Assembly (NCBI GenBank): GCA_938028585.1
Contig: CALIZH010000406.1
Coordinates: 1-9,015 of the forward strand
Length of the DNA stretch: 9,015 nt
Reading direction: 5' to 3'
Source: an uncultured Actinomyces sp.
GTDB taxonomy: Bacteria; Actinomycetota; Actinomycetes; Actinomycetales; Actinomycetaceae
Below are positions 1 to 6,886 of this stretch, in pieces. Position numbers and translations under genes: made by a program. Every line of letters begins with the position of its first letter. The first letter of the stretch is position 1. The notes under the pieces are model-generated. The model did no database searches and was not told where the DNA came from. It worked only from the letters and a program-made list of their open reading frames with translations.

Positions 1-443
1 GTGACGGTGAAGCCCTCGGGTGCGCCCTGAACGGCATCGCCGTGGCTCATCCACACGACCTGACCCTCGGGAGTCCCGTCAAACAGGCAGGATCCGCCTG
101 AAACCTGCGCGTCGGTGTGCCCGTACTCGCGGGTTCCCGTACGTCCCACTGTTCCGCCCAGTGCGTGGGCCATGGTCTGGAAGCCGTAGCAGATTCCCAG
201 AACCGGCACACCCGCGGCGAAAATAGCGGGATCAATGGAAGGAGCACCCTCTTCGTACACGGATGAGGGGCCACCGGAAAGAATGATTGCTGCGGGTTCT
301 TTCGCGAGCATTTCGGCGACCGGCATGGTGTGCGGGACGATTTCCGAATAGACGCTGGCTTCGCGCACGCGACGAGCAATGAGCTGGGCGTACTGCGCAC
401 CAAAATCGACAACAAGGACGGGATGAAGATCAGCTGAAGTCAC
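1..443 (-). CDS. guaA: GMP synthase (glutamine-hydrolysing), N-terminal part, cut by window edge
   Basis: GMP synthase makes GMP from XMP, ATP and glutamine in the cytoplasm, the last step of de novo guanine nucleotide synthesis. Only the first 147 codons are present, and they cover most of the class I glutamine amidotransferase domain. Visible motifs are VLVVDFGAQY (residues 9-18), the oxyanion region ILSGGPSSVY (54-63), the nucleophile elbow GICYGFQ with catalytic Cys85, and MSHGD (132-136). The His/Glu of the triad, the ATP-pyrophosphatase domain and the dimerisation domain lie beyond base 1. The GTG at 443-441 is the start because an in-frame TAG sits only four codons upstream (455-453) with no other start codon between. 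The Shine-Dalgarno sequence is weak. It follows the PerM-family gene on the same strand after 72 bases, so it may be the distal gene of that operon. The family assignment is firm; the intactness of the rest cannot be judged. Confidence 0.95.
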   Translation of the reverse strand, partial: MTSADLHPVLVVDFGAQYAQLIARRVREASVYSEIVPHTMPVAEMLAKEPAAIILSGGPSSVYEEGAPSIDPAIFAAGVPVLGICYGFQTMAHALGGTVGRTGTREYGHTDAQVSGGSCLFDGTPEGQVVWMSHGDAVQGAPEGFTV

Positions 444-456
444 CCCACCATGCTAC

Positions 457-489
457 CTGCTTTGCTTCCTCTTCGACGAGGCCAAGCAG
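457..489 (-). other. Possible hairpin in the perM-guaA gap
   Basis: In the transcribed strand, GCTT-GG-CCTC, a six-base loop and GAGG-AAGC can pair (464-487) as an 8-bp stem with a 2-base bulge. An alternative outer stem, CTGCTT with AAGCAG (457-462 with 484-489), uses overlapping bases. No T-run follows, so it is not a classical intrinsic terminator. It ends about 14 bases before the guaA GTG, so if it forms it could affect guaA translation. This is inference from base pairing alone, and a stem this size can occur by chance. Confidence 0.22.
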
Positions 490-515
490 CGAGCACTCCC
501 CCACACCAGGGTGGT

Positions 516-1940
516 TTAGTTGCTGGGAGTGTCCTCTTCTTCCGAGGCCTGAGCCGCATCGGCGTCATCCCTCGAGTTCTCCGCGACCTGAGTTTCGTCA
601 GCGACGTTCTCGACCTCTTCAGCGGGCTCCTCCGCTGGCTGAGTTTCCTCGACGGGTACGTCTTCGCTCGGCATCTCGGGCGCCAACTCCACGGGCGCAC
701 CTTCCCCAACCAAGGCCTCGGGATGACGGTGCTCACGCACACGAGCCTTCCCAGCGCCCACAAGCTCACGTGCCCACGCCACGCTCACCGGGTGTGAAAG
801 CGCCACGGTCAGCAGGATCCCAAGCGCCACCTCAGCAAAAAGACACAGCGCGGAAAGGGACATGCGGGGCCCAAGGAAAGCCAAGCGGCCATTTCCCAGA
901 ACCACGGCCGAACCCAAGGAAGTCACCAAGTAAACGGCTGCGATCACCACAGCCGCGATACCGCCTTGGTACAGGTCATCGAGAAGCGATTCACTGCCCT
1001 TGCGTAGGCGTAGGTACACGCCCACTCCCACGCCGAAAAGAACAAGCGCAAGAATCACCCAGGTCCCGGGAGCACTCACAGGGGTCGCACCGAAAAGCGG
1101 AATTGCCGGGATCGGTCCAACGGGAGCAGAAGTCGGCGAATGCAAGGCATCGCTACCAAGGTAAAAACCGGGACCGGAAAGCCAGGACAGTGCCCACACA
1201 ATCGCGTTGGGAATGAACAACAGCTGAACAAGGACGATCATGATCGAATCAACCATGGCAGTCGGCAGTAAAAGCTCGTGAATTCCACGGATCTGTGCCC
1301 AGGAGACGATCACCGAAAGCAACAGGAAAAGTCCGCCATAAACCGCCAGAGCCCACGATGCACGCCAGCCCGTGCGCACTCCAACGCTGACCCACCTCGG
1401 TAGTTCAAAGCGGAGCTCAAGGTTCTTCGGGGCAAGCGCGACCTCCCAGGCGGCCGCAATCAAGGGGATCAAAATAGCCAGGGGAAGCGCGCCCCACACG
1501 CTCACGTGCGTACCAATTCCACCGGCCAAAAGCAGCGCGGTCACGGTGAACCCGGGGATTGCCATCCATTGTGACGCAGGGGAAAAACGCCGTCCCTGCA
1601 GAAGGAGCAGCTTGGTCAAACCAATCAAGAGCAGCACAAACAGCAAAGGTACTGCGCGATAGGAGACGTCGCCCGAGACCACTCGAGCTCCAAGGGAAGC
1701 GCCCCACAGGTCAGAGGCAAAGTGGAAGGCGTCCTCCCAGGTGGTGGACACCATCCACTGGTTAGAGGACACCGCGGCGTAGGCGATCAGGGTCGGGACA
1801 ACGACCAGCGCCCAACCCAGCAGAGCCGCCTCGATCCCGGACAGCATCGAGCGCGCCCAACCCTGCGGAAGGGCAACGCGGATGGTCGGGCGGGCGGAAA
1901 CTGTTGTGACCGTCGTACGCGCGGTGGGATCCTCACTCAT
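516..1940 (-). CDS. DUF6350 / PerM-family polytopic membrane protein
   Basis: This is an integral membrane protein of 474 residues. I count about nine hydrophobic segments, roughly at residues 36-58, 96-114, 127-143, 149-168, 194-214, 229-252, 292-311, 324-347 and 361-383. The stretch LSWLSGPGFYLGSDA (251-265), followed by a Pro-rich VGPIPAIPLFGATP (274-287), resembles the signature loop of DUF6350. The basic cluster KARVREHRH (398-406) is followed by a strongly acidic, probably disordered tail (about 414-474) rich in Glu, Asp, Ala and Pro. Its place just after sucCD matches mycobacterial PerM (Rv0955), which is reported to support cell division and persistence under stress. That role is inferred here by family and synteny only. 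The ATG start overlaps the sucD stop as ATGA, which points to translational coupling. There is no signal peptide apart from the first membrane segment; the short N-terminal region (1-35) is polar. The family call is fairly sure, the function is not. Confidence 0.8.
   Translation of the reverse strand: MSEDPTARTTVTTVSARPTIRVALPQGWARSMLSGIEAALLGWALVVVPTLIAYAAVSSNQWMVSTTWEDAFHFASDLWGASLGARVVSGDVSYRAVPLLFVLLLIGLTKLLLLQGRRFSPASQWMAIPGFTVTALLLAGGIGTHVSVWGALPLAILIPLIAAAWEVALAPKNLELRFELPRWVSVGVRTGWRASWALAVYGGLFLLLSVIVSWAQIRGIHELLLPTAMVDSIMIVLVQLLFIPNAIVWALSWLSGPGFYLGSDALHSPTSAPVGPIPAIPLFGATPVSAPGTWVILALVLFGVGVGVYLRLRKGSESLLDDLYQGGIAAVVIAAVYLVTSLGSAVVLGNGRLAFLGPRMSLSALCLFAEVALGILLTVALSHPVSVAWARELVGAGKARVREHRHPEALVGEGAPVELAPEMPSEDVPVEETQPAEEPAEEVENVADETQVAENSRDDADAAQASEEEDTPSN
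1937..1940 (-). other. ATGA stop/start overlap joining sucD and the PerM-family gene
   Basis: The TGA that ends sucD (1939-1937) shares bases with the ATG of the next gene (1940-1938). Only a distant GAGG (about 13 bases upstream) could act as a Shine-Dalgarno sequence. Termination-reinitiation is therefore the likely way the membrane protein is translated. Confidence 0.85.
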
Positions 1941-2860
1941 CGAGCAGCCAGCGCCTCACGTGCCAAAATCGCAGTCTGCGAAGGGGTGCGACCAACCTTC
2001 ACGCCAACTGCTTCCAGCGCCTTCGCCTTTGCCGAGGCCGTGCCAGAACTTCCCGACACGATCGCGCCCGCGTGGCCCATGGTCTTGCCTTCGGGGGCAG
2101 TGAAGCCCGCAATGTAGGCGACGACCGGCTTGGTCATGTGCTCGGAGATCCAGGCGGCGGCGCGTTCTTCGGCGTCGCCACCGATCTCACCGATCATGAC
2201 AACCAGGTCGGTATCGGGGTCGTTTTCGAAAGCTTCCAGAGCATCGATGTGGGTGGTTCCGACAACCGGGTCACCGCCAATACCAATGCAGGTGGTGAAG
2301 CCCAGGTCGCGCAGCTCGTACATGAGCTGGTAGGTCAAGGTACCCGACTTAGAGACCAAGCCCAGTCGACCAGGTCCCGTAATATCTGCGGGGGTAATGC
2401 CCACATTAGATTGTCCGGGGCTGATGATTCCGGGGCAGTTCGGGCCGATCAGGCGGACCCCACGCTCAAGTGCATAGTCAACGAATTCGGTCGAGTCCTG
2501 AACGGGAATACCTTCGGTAATGACGACCAGGGTTTCGATTCCGGCATCAATGGCTTCGATGGCAGCGTCCTTGGCGTATGCCGGGGGCACGAAAACAACC
2601 GAAACATTCGCACCGGTTTCCTCGCGGGCCTGTGCAACGCTTCCAAACACGGGAACCTCAACGTCACCGGCAGCGCGGTTTTCAGCGCCCGGACCGTAAG
2701 GCTCAACGTGGAAGGTCACCGAAGTGCCGGCCTTTCGGGGGTTCACACCGCCGACGATATTGGTACCGGCAGCCAACATGCGGGTCGTGTGCTTTTGGCC
2801 TTCAGAGCCGGTCATTCCCTGAACAATGACGCGCGAAGTGGAATCAATAAAAATACTCAT
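1937..2860 (-). CDS. sucD: Succinyl-CoA synthetase (ADP/GDP-forming), alpha subunit
   Basis: SucD is the alpha subunit of succinyl-CoA synthetase, which interconverts succinyl-CoA and succinate with substrate-level phosphorylation of ADP or GDP. It binds CoA and carries the phosphohistidine. The 307-residue protein shows the CoA-binding Rossmann loop GMTGSEG (15-21), LIGPNCPG (137-144), KSGTLTYQ (171-178), GIGGDPVVGT (192-201) and the active-site GHAGAIVSG (262-270) with phosphorylated His263. Compared with the E. coli protein there is an extra loop around residues 46-70 (the region with HVEPYGPG), of a type I recall from other actinobacterial homologues. The ATG at 2860 gives the family's usual N-terminus; a GGGA lies about 12 bases upstream, a rather long spacing. 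It follows sucC by 22 bases and overlaps the next gene by 4, so it is the middle gene of a sucC-sucD-perM unit. All key residues are present. Confidence 0.97.
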   Translation of the reverse strand: MSIFIDSTSRVIVQGMTGSEGQKHTTRMLAAGTNIVGGVNPRKAGTSVTFHVEPYGPGAENRAAGDVEVPVFGSVAQAREETGANVSVVFVPPAYAKDAAIEAIDAGIETLVVITEGIPVQDSTEFVDYALERGVRLIGPNCPGIISPGQSNVGITPADITGPGRLGLVSKSGTLTYQLMYELRDLGFTTCIGIGGDPVVGTTHIDALEAFENDPDTDLVVMIGEIGGDAEERAAAWISEHMTKPVVAYIAGFTAPEGKTMGHAGAIVSGSSGTASAKAKALEAVGVKVGRTPSQTAILAREALAAR

Positions 2861-2882
2861 GAGTTTTCAGTCCCGTCCCGTC

Positions 2883-4055
2883 TCAGGCGTTCGCGGCCAG
2901 TTCGGCGGCGCGGCGTGCTGCGCCATCCATTGTTTCTTCCATGTGAACCAGGGGATGTGCGGCCTCGCGCAAGATTGCACGGCCTTCCTCGACCTTGTTG
3001 CCGTCCAAACGGACAACCAGGGGCTTGGAGGCTGCATCTCCCAAAGCTTCCAATGCACCAACGATTCCGCGAGCGACTTGATCGCATGCGGTAATTCCGC
3101 CAAAAACATTGACGAAGACAGAGCGAACCTGATCATCACCAAGGATGACGTCCAAGCCCTTGGCCATTACCTCTGCCGAGGCACCGCCACCGATATCCAG
3201 GAAGTTTGCGGGCTTGACACCCCACTCTTCACCGGCCAAGGCAACGACGTCCAGGGTGGACATGACCAGGCCGGCGCCGTTACCGATCACGCCTACTTGG
3301 CCTTCCAAGCGCACATAGTTCAGTCCGGCTTCCTTTGCCATGGCCTCGCGCGGATCCTGCGCGGCCACGTCAGCGTATGCAGCGTGCTCGGGGTGGCGGA
3401 AAGCGGCGTTGTTGTCCAGCGACACCTTGCCGTCCAGTGCCAGAACATCGCCTTGCTCGGTCAGGACCAAGGGGTTGACCTCAACCAGGGTGGCGTCTTC
3501 GCCTCGGTAGGTATCCCAAAGCTTGACCAAAACGGGGGCAAGCTTCTCGACGTGCGAACGATTGAAGCCGGCCTCACCCAGAATTTGAGCGGCAACGTCT
3601 TCATCAATGCCAACCTTGGGGTCCAGGCCAACGCGGGCCAAAGCCTCGGGGTGTTCGCGCGCCAGGGTTTCGATATCCATGCCACCCTGCGCCGAGCACA
3701 GTGCAAGTTCGCGGCGCTCGGAGCGATCCAGCAGGATCGAGAAGTAAAACTCTTCGGCGATATCCGCTCCCGCAGCAATGAGGACCGAGTGGACGGTGTG
3801 TCCCTTGATATCCATGCCCAAGATTGCTTCGGCCTTTTCGCGCGCTTCTTCTGCGCTGCGAGCCAGCTTTACGCCACCGGCCTTGCCTCGGCCGCCGATC
3901 TTCACTTGGGCCTTGACCACCAGAAGGTCGTTGTCGGCCAGCAGCTTCTGCGCTGCCTCGTAGGCCTCATCTGGGGTGCGTGCAACGATTCCCGCAAGTA
4001 CGGGGACGCCGTGAGCAGCGAATAACTCCCGTGCTTGGTATTCGTAGAGATCCAT
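2883..4055 (-). CDS. sucC: Succinyl-CoA synthetase (ADP/GDP-forming), beta subunit
   Basis: SucC is the nucleotide-binding partner of SucD. The 390-residue length is normal for the family. The N-terminal ATP-grasp domain begins MDLYEYQARELF and holds the glycine-rich loop QVKIGGRGKAGGVK (50-63). The Mg2+-binding residues fall in EVNPLVLT (192-199, Asn194) and ALDGK (206-210, Asp208). The C-terminal ligase/CoA-binding domain has GNGAGLVMSTLD (258-269), NFLDIGGGA (284-292) and VNVFGGIT.CD (316-325). The ATG at 4055 has a well-placed AAGGGA and matches the family start exactly. It is the first gene of the sucC-sucD-perM unit and is set apart from pcrA by 87 bases containing an inverted repeat, where a promoter or attenuation point could lie. 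I cannot tell ATP from GTP preference from the sequence. Whether the host runs a full TCA cycle is not shown here; many Actinomycetaceae are fermentative, and the enzyme can also supply succinyl-CoA. Confidence 0.97.
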   Translation of the reverse strand: MDLYEYQARELFAAHGVPVLAGIVARTPDEAYEAAQKLLADNDLLVVKAQVKIGGRGKAGGVKLARSAEEAREKAEAILGMDIKGHTVHSVLIAAGADIAEEFYFSILLDRSERRELALCSAQGGMDIETLAREHPEALARVGLDPKVGIDEDVAAQILGEAGFNRSHVEKLAPVLVKLWDTYRGEDATLVEVNPLVLTEQGDVLALDGKVSLDNNAAFRHPEHAAYADVAAQDPREAMAKEAGLNYVRLEGQVGVIGNGAGLVMSTLDVVALAGEEWGVKPANFLDIGGGASAEVMAKGLDVILGDDQVRSVFVNVFGGITACDQVARGIVGALEALGDAASKPLVVRLDGNKVEEGRAILREAAHPLVHMEETMDGAARRAAELAANA

Positions 4056-4059
4056 TGTG

Positions 4060-4066
4060 TCCCTTC
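4060..4066 (-). promoter_or_regulatory. Ribosome binding site of sucC
   Basis: GAAGGGA lies four bases before the sucC ATG (4055-4053). It is one of the better Shine-Dalgarno matches in the window and supports the chosen start and independent translation of sucC, rather than coupling to pcrA. Confidence 0.6.
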
Positions 4067-4089
4067 ACTTTGTGCCCGAAGGCGCTGCC

Positions 4090-4122
4090 TTGCGCGGTTA
4101 CCACGTGAACTGTGGCGCGCAA
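4090..4122 (-). repeat. Imperfect inverted repeat in the pcrA-sucC gap
   Basis: In the transcribed strand TTGCGCG-CCAC pairs with GTGG-(TAAC)-CGCGCAA: an 11-bp stem, 7 + 4 bp with a 4-base bulge, closing a 7-base loop (AGTTCAC). It begins 20 bases after the pcrA stop and ends 34 bases before the sucC ATG. No T-tract follows on either strand, so a classical Rho-independent terminator is unlikely. It contains a CACGTG palindrome, and a short C(TTCG)G-capped stem (GCC/GGC) follows just downstream. It could be an mRNA 3'-end or processing structure behind pcrA, an attenuator, or a dyad operator for sucC. I see no convincing -35/-10 pair beside it; TAGGCT (just before the repeat) is the only weak -10 candidate. 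The pairing is seen directly; the role is inference. Confidence 0.5.
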
Positions 4123-4142
4123 CTTCCTTAAGCCTACCGCGA

Positions 4143-6884
4143 CTAGATCTTTTCCATGGGGGCCATCCGCAGCAATAGGCGTTTTTCAGCGGACGCGAAG
4201 GCGACTTGCGCAATGGTGCGCTCCCCCGCTCCTTCGAGGCCAATGACCGTGCCTTCACCCAAAGTTGCGTGGCGGACGCGATCCCCCACGCGCACCTCCT
4301 CTGGGTTCAGCGTGTTTTTTGGTGCGCTTGTACCCGTTGGCCGTGAAACTGCAGTTCGCGCTGCAGGTACACCGCGTTTCCCGCCCAGGCCTCGGCCGGC
4401 AAGCGGGCCACCATCACTGCTACCGGTTCCGCCACTGCGACCACCAAAGACGGGACCGCCATCCTCATCGCGACGCGAGTATCCGTAATCTGCGTAGTCT
4501 GAGCCATAGCCTCCAGACCTGCCCCCATAGGAGGAGCCATAACCGGAACCCGAGTAACCGCCATAGCCAGCCGAACCATATCCGGAACCGCCGCCGTATC
4601 CACCGCGCAGGCGTTCCATCGAGGTTGAGGATCGACGAATATCCAAGAGCTCTACGGGAATGTCATCCAAGAATCGCGAAGGAGGCATTTCCTGGGGTGC
4701 TCCCCACGCGCTTCGCACGGCCGCGCGCGTCAGGTAAAGCTGCTTGCGGGCGCGCGTGATGGCGACGTAGGCCAAACGGCGTTCTTCCGCCAATTCTTCG
4801 GGGTCACCCAACGAGCGTTGGTGCGGGAAAGTCCCATCCTCCATGCCGGTCACGAAGACGACCGGAAATTCAAGGCCCTTCGCGGTGTGAACCGTCATGA
4901 GGGTGACCTGCCCGCTTCCGCTTTCTTCCTCGGGAAGTTGATCCGAGTCAGCAACCAGGGCAACACGCTCAAGGAAGCCTGCCAGACCCACCTCACCGCT
5001 GGTCTGCACGTAGTCCAAAGCAACCGCGTGCAATTCGGCAAGGTTTTCCACTCGCGAGGCATCCTGCGGGTCTTGGGAGCGACGCAGAGTCGCAAGATAT
5101 CCCGTGCGATCAAGGACTTCTTCGAGAATTTCCGCTGCGCTTGCACCGGCCTGTTCGGCGCGTCGCATGGCCTCGATCAGTCCCCAAAAATCACCGATTG
5201 CCGAGGCCGCTCGCGGGCTGAGCCCAGCGACTCCCCCGTGGGTATCCTCAGCCTCTTCCTTGGGAAGCTCCGCCAAGGTCAGGCCGGTCCCTTCTGCTTC
5301 TCCGAGGCCTCGGCCCTGAGAAATCCAGCAATCCCGGGCAGCCGCGCCCATTGAAATCCCATAGCGATCACTGTGGGCAATGAGGTCGGCCTCAGCCTTG
5401 GCACCGATTCCGCGGCGAGGAGTATTGATGATCCGCCGCAACGCGACCGTGTCGTCGGGGTTCGAGATCACCTGAAGGTAGGCCAAAGCATCTTTAATTT
5501 CCGCGCGCTCGTAGAAGCGGGTGCCACCGACAACTCGGTAGGGAATGCCTTGGCGAACCAGCAGTTCTTCGATTGCTCGTGATTGCGAGTTCGTCCGATA
5601 GAAGACGGCAATATCTGCCCAGCGGGTCCCGGATGCCGACAGCTTTTCCATCTCTGAAACGATGAAACGTGCTTCATCGCGATCCGAATCTGCTGCGTCG
5701 ACAGTGATCAGCGCGCCGTCCCCCGACGCAGTCCACAGGTTCTTTGCGCGGCGGCCTTCATTTCGAGCAATGACAGCGTTGGCGGCGGACAAAATATTTT
5801 GGGTGGAACGGTAGTTCTGTTCCAGCAAAATGGTCCGTGCACCCGGAAAATCTCGCTCAAATTCTTCGATGTTGCGAATCGTTGCACCGCGGAAAGCATA
5901 GATTGACTGGTCTGAGTCACCGACAACCGTCAGCTGCCCCGGTTCCACCCCATCGTCCCCGGTGCCCACCAGTTCGCGGACTAGCACGTACTGTGCATGG
6001 TTCGTGTCTTGATACTCATCGACCAAGATATGGCGGAAGCGACGGTGGTAGTGCTCGGCGATTGCCGGGTTGTCTTTGAGCAGGCGTACCGTGCGCGAAA
6101 TCAGGTCGTCAAAGTCCAAGGCATTGGACTGCGCAAGGCGCTTCTCATATTCTTCGTAGGCCGAAGCGACAACTCGAGAAATCGGGTCATTCGGCGCGGT
6201 ATCTCGGTATTCCTGCCAGGTGACAAGCTCGTTCTTGAGGTCCGAAATACGCGCGGCAACCAGCTTGGGCGTGAATCGTTTGATATCCACATCCGCTGCC
6301 TTCAGCACCATCTGAATGAGACGCTGGGAATCCTGTGAATCGTAGATACTGAAAGTCGAGCGCAAACCGGCTGCGCGGTATTCCGCGCGAAGCAAGCGCA
6401 CACACGCCGAGTGGAAGGTCGACACCCACATCCTGCGCGCAGCTCCCCCACCGACCAGCGCCTCAACACGCTCACGCATCTCGGCTGCTGCCTTATTGGT
6501 GAAGGTAATCGCCAAAATCTCGCCCGCACGGGCTTGCCCGGTTGCCAACAGGTATGCAATCCGATGTGTCAGAACGCGAGTCTTCCCAGAGCCCGCACCG
6601 GCCATGATGAGCAAAGGAACGCCCCGATGCTCGACCGCTGCGCGCTGCTGGTCATTCAAGCCCTTCAAAAGGCTTTCAGGGTCACTGTGCTGCGCCCAAC
6701 TACCTTGGCCGCTTGCCTGTCCCCATTGAGCCGATCCCTGACCCGAAGTGCCAACAGAAGAACCCGCTCCCACGCCCATTTCGTTGCTCGAGGAGCTTGG
6801 GTCGTAGAGGGGAAGGTCCTCCGCCTGATCGGAACCGAAATCGAGGAAAGAGCCGAGATTGGGAAGTGAGTGATCCTGATCCAT
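4143..6884 (-). CDS. pcrA: ATP-dependent DNA helicase PcrA/UvrD (superfamily 1A)
   Basis: This is a 3'-5' SF1A helicase for repair, replication-fork maintenance and clearing of stalled RNA polymerase. All core motifs are intact: Q-motif region LNDQQRAAV (76-84), Walker A AGAGSGKT (95-102), Walker B LVDEYQDTNH (287-296), motif III VVGDSDQSIYAFRG (320-333), motif IV EQNYRST (355-361), motif V VHTAKGLEF (665-673) and motif VI AYVAITRAR (705-713). The C-terminal piece (about 863-913: VRVGDRVRHATLGEG...) is the Tudor-like domain that binds RNA polymerase in the family. At 913 residues it is longer than typical PcrA (about 720-780). The extra length is a Ser/Gly/Gln-rich N-terminal extension (30-66), an insertion near 520-552 in domain 2B, and a Gly/Tyr/Ser-rich linker (759-835). 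The ATG at 6884 lies two bases after the upstream stop and has no Shine-Dalgarno sequence, so coupled translation is likely. A later start such as Met36 cannot be excluded but has no better ribosome site. Confidence 0.97.
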   Translation of the reverse strand: MDQDHSLPNLGSFLDFGSDQAEDLPLYDPSSSSNEMGVGAGSSVGTSGQGSAQWGQASGQGSWAQHSDPESLLKGLNDQQRAAVEHRGVPLLIMAGAGSGKTRVLTHRIAYLLATGQARAGEILAITFTNKAAAEMRERVEALVGGGAARRMWVSTFHSACVRLLRAEYRAAGLRSTFSIYDSQDSQRLIQMVLKAADVDIKRFTPKLVAARISDLKNELVTWQEYRDTAPNDPISRVVASAYEEYEKRLAQSNALDFDDLISRTVRLLKDNPAIAEHYHRRFRHILVDEYQDTNHAQYVLVRELVGTGDDGVEPGQLTVVGDSDQSIYAFRGATIRNIEEFERDFPGARTILLEQNYRSTQNILSAANAVIARNEGRRAKNLWTASGDGALITVDAADSDRDEARFIVSEMEKLSASGTRWADIAVFYRTNSQSRAIEELLVRQGIPYRVVGGTRFYERAEIKDALAYLQVISNPDDTVALRRIINTPRRGIGAKAEADLIAHSDRYGISMGAAARDCWISQGRGLGEAEGTGLTLAELPKEEAEDTHGGVAGLSPRAASAIGDFWGLIEAMRRAEQAGASAAEILEEVLDRTGYLATLRRSQDPQDASRVENLAELHAVALDYVQTSGEVGLAGFLERVALVADSDQLPEEESGSGQVTLMTVHTAKGLEFPVVFVTGMEDGTFPHQRSLGDPEELAEERRLAYVAITRARKQLYLTRAAVRSAWGAPQEMPPSRFLDDIPVELLDIRRSSTSMERLRGGYGGGSGYGSAGYGGYSGSGYGSSYGGRSGGYGSDYADYGYSRRDEDGGPVFGGRSGGTGSSDGGPLAGRGLGGKRGVPAARTAVSRPTGTSAPKNTLNPEEVRVGDRVRHATLGEGTVIGLEGAGERTIAQVAFASAEKRLLLRMAPMEKI
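4476..4610 (-). repeat. Gly-Tyr-Ser-rich low-complexity tract inside pcrA
   Basis: Codons 759-803 of pcrA encode irregular GYG, GYS and SYG units with ten tyrosines in 45 residues and few other residue types. At DNA level this gives imperfect repeats of the type CCATA(G/A)CC and TCCGGAACCG on the plus strand. It lies between the helicase core and the C-terminal Tudor-like domain and is followed by more glycine-rich sequence with Arg/Gly motifs (GGRSGG at 814-819, GRGLGGKRG at 830-838). The reading frame stays open and in phase with both flanking domains, so this is a real coding linker. Confidence 0.85.
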
Positions 6885-6886
6885 TT

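Noticed and set aside
47..415. 122-codon minus-strand frame in the guaA region
   Set aside because: It is out of frame with guaA, whose own frame has intact GATase motifs (GICYGFQ, MSHGD). The alternative frame gives no recognisable protein.
2072..3094. Open 340-codon plus-strand frame opposite sucD and the sucC end
   Set aside because: It is a mirror frame of sucD, running across the sucD-sucC junction without any family resemblance or a convincing ribosome site. Treated as a shadow.
2826..4025. Open 399-codon plus-strand frame opposite sucC
   Set aside because: It is antisense to a complete sucC with every catalytic motif. Its translation has no recognisable domain, is rich in odd His/Cys/Gln runs, and its lack of stops follows from the GC-rich codon use of sucC.
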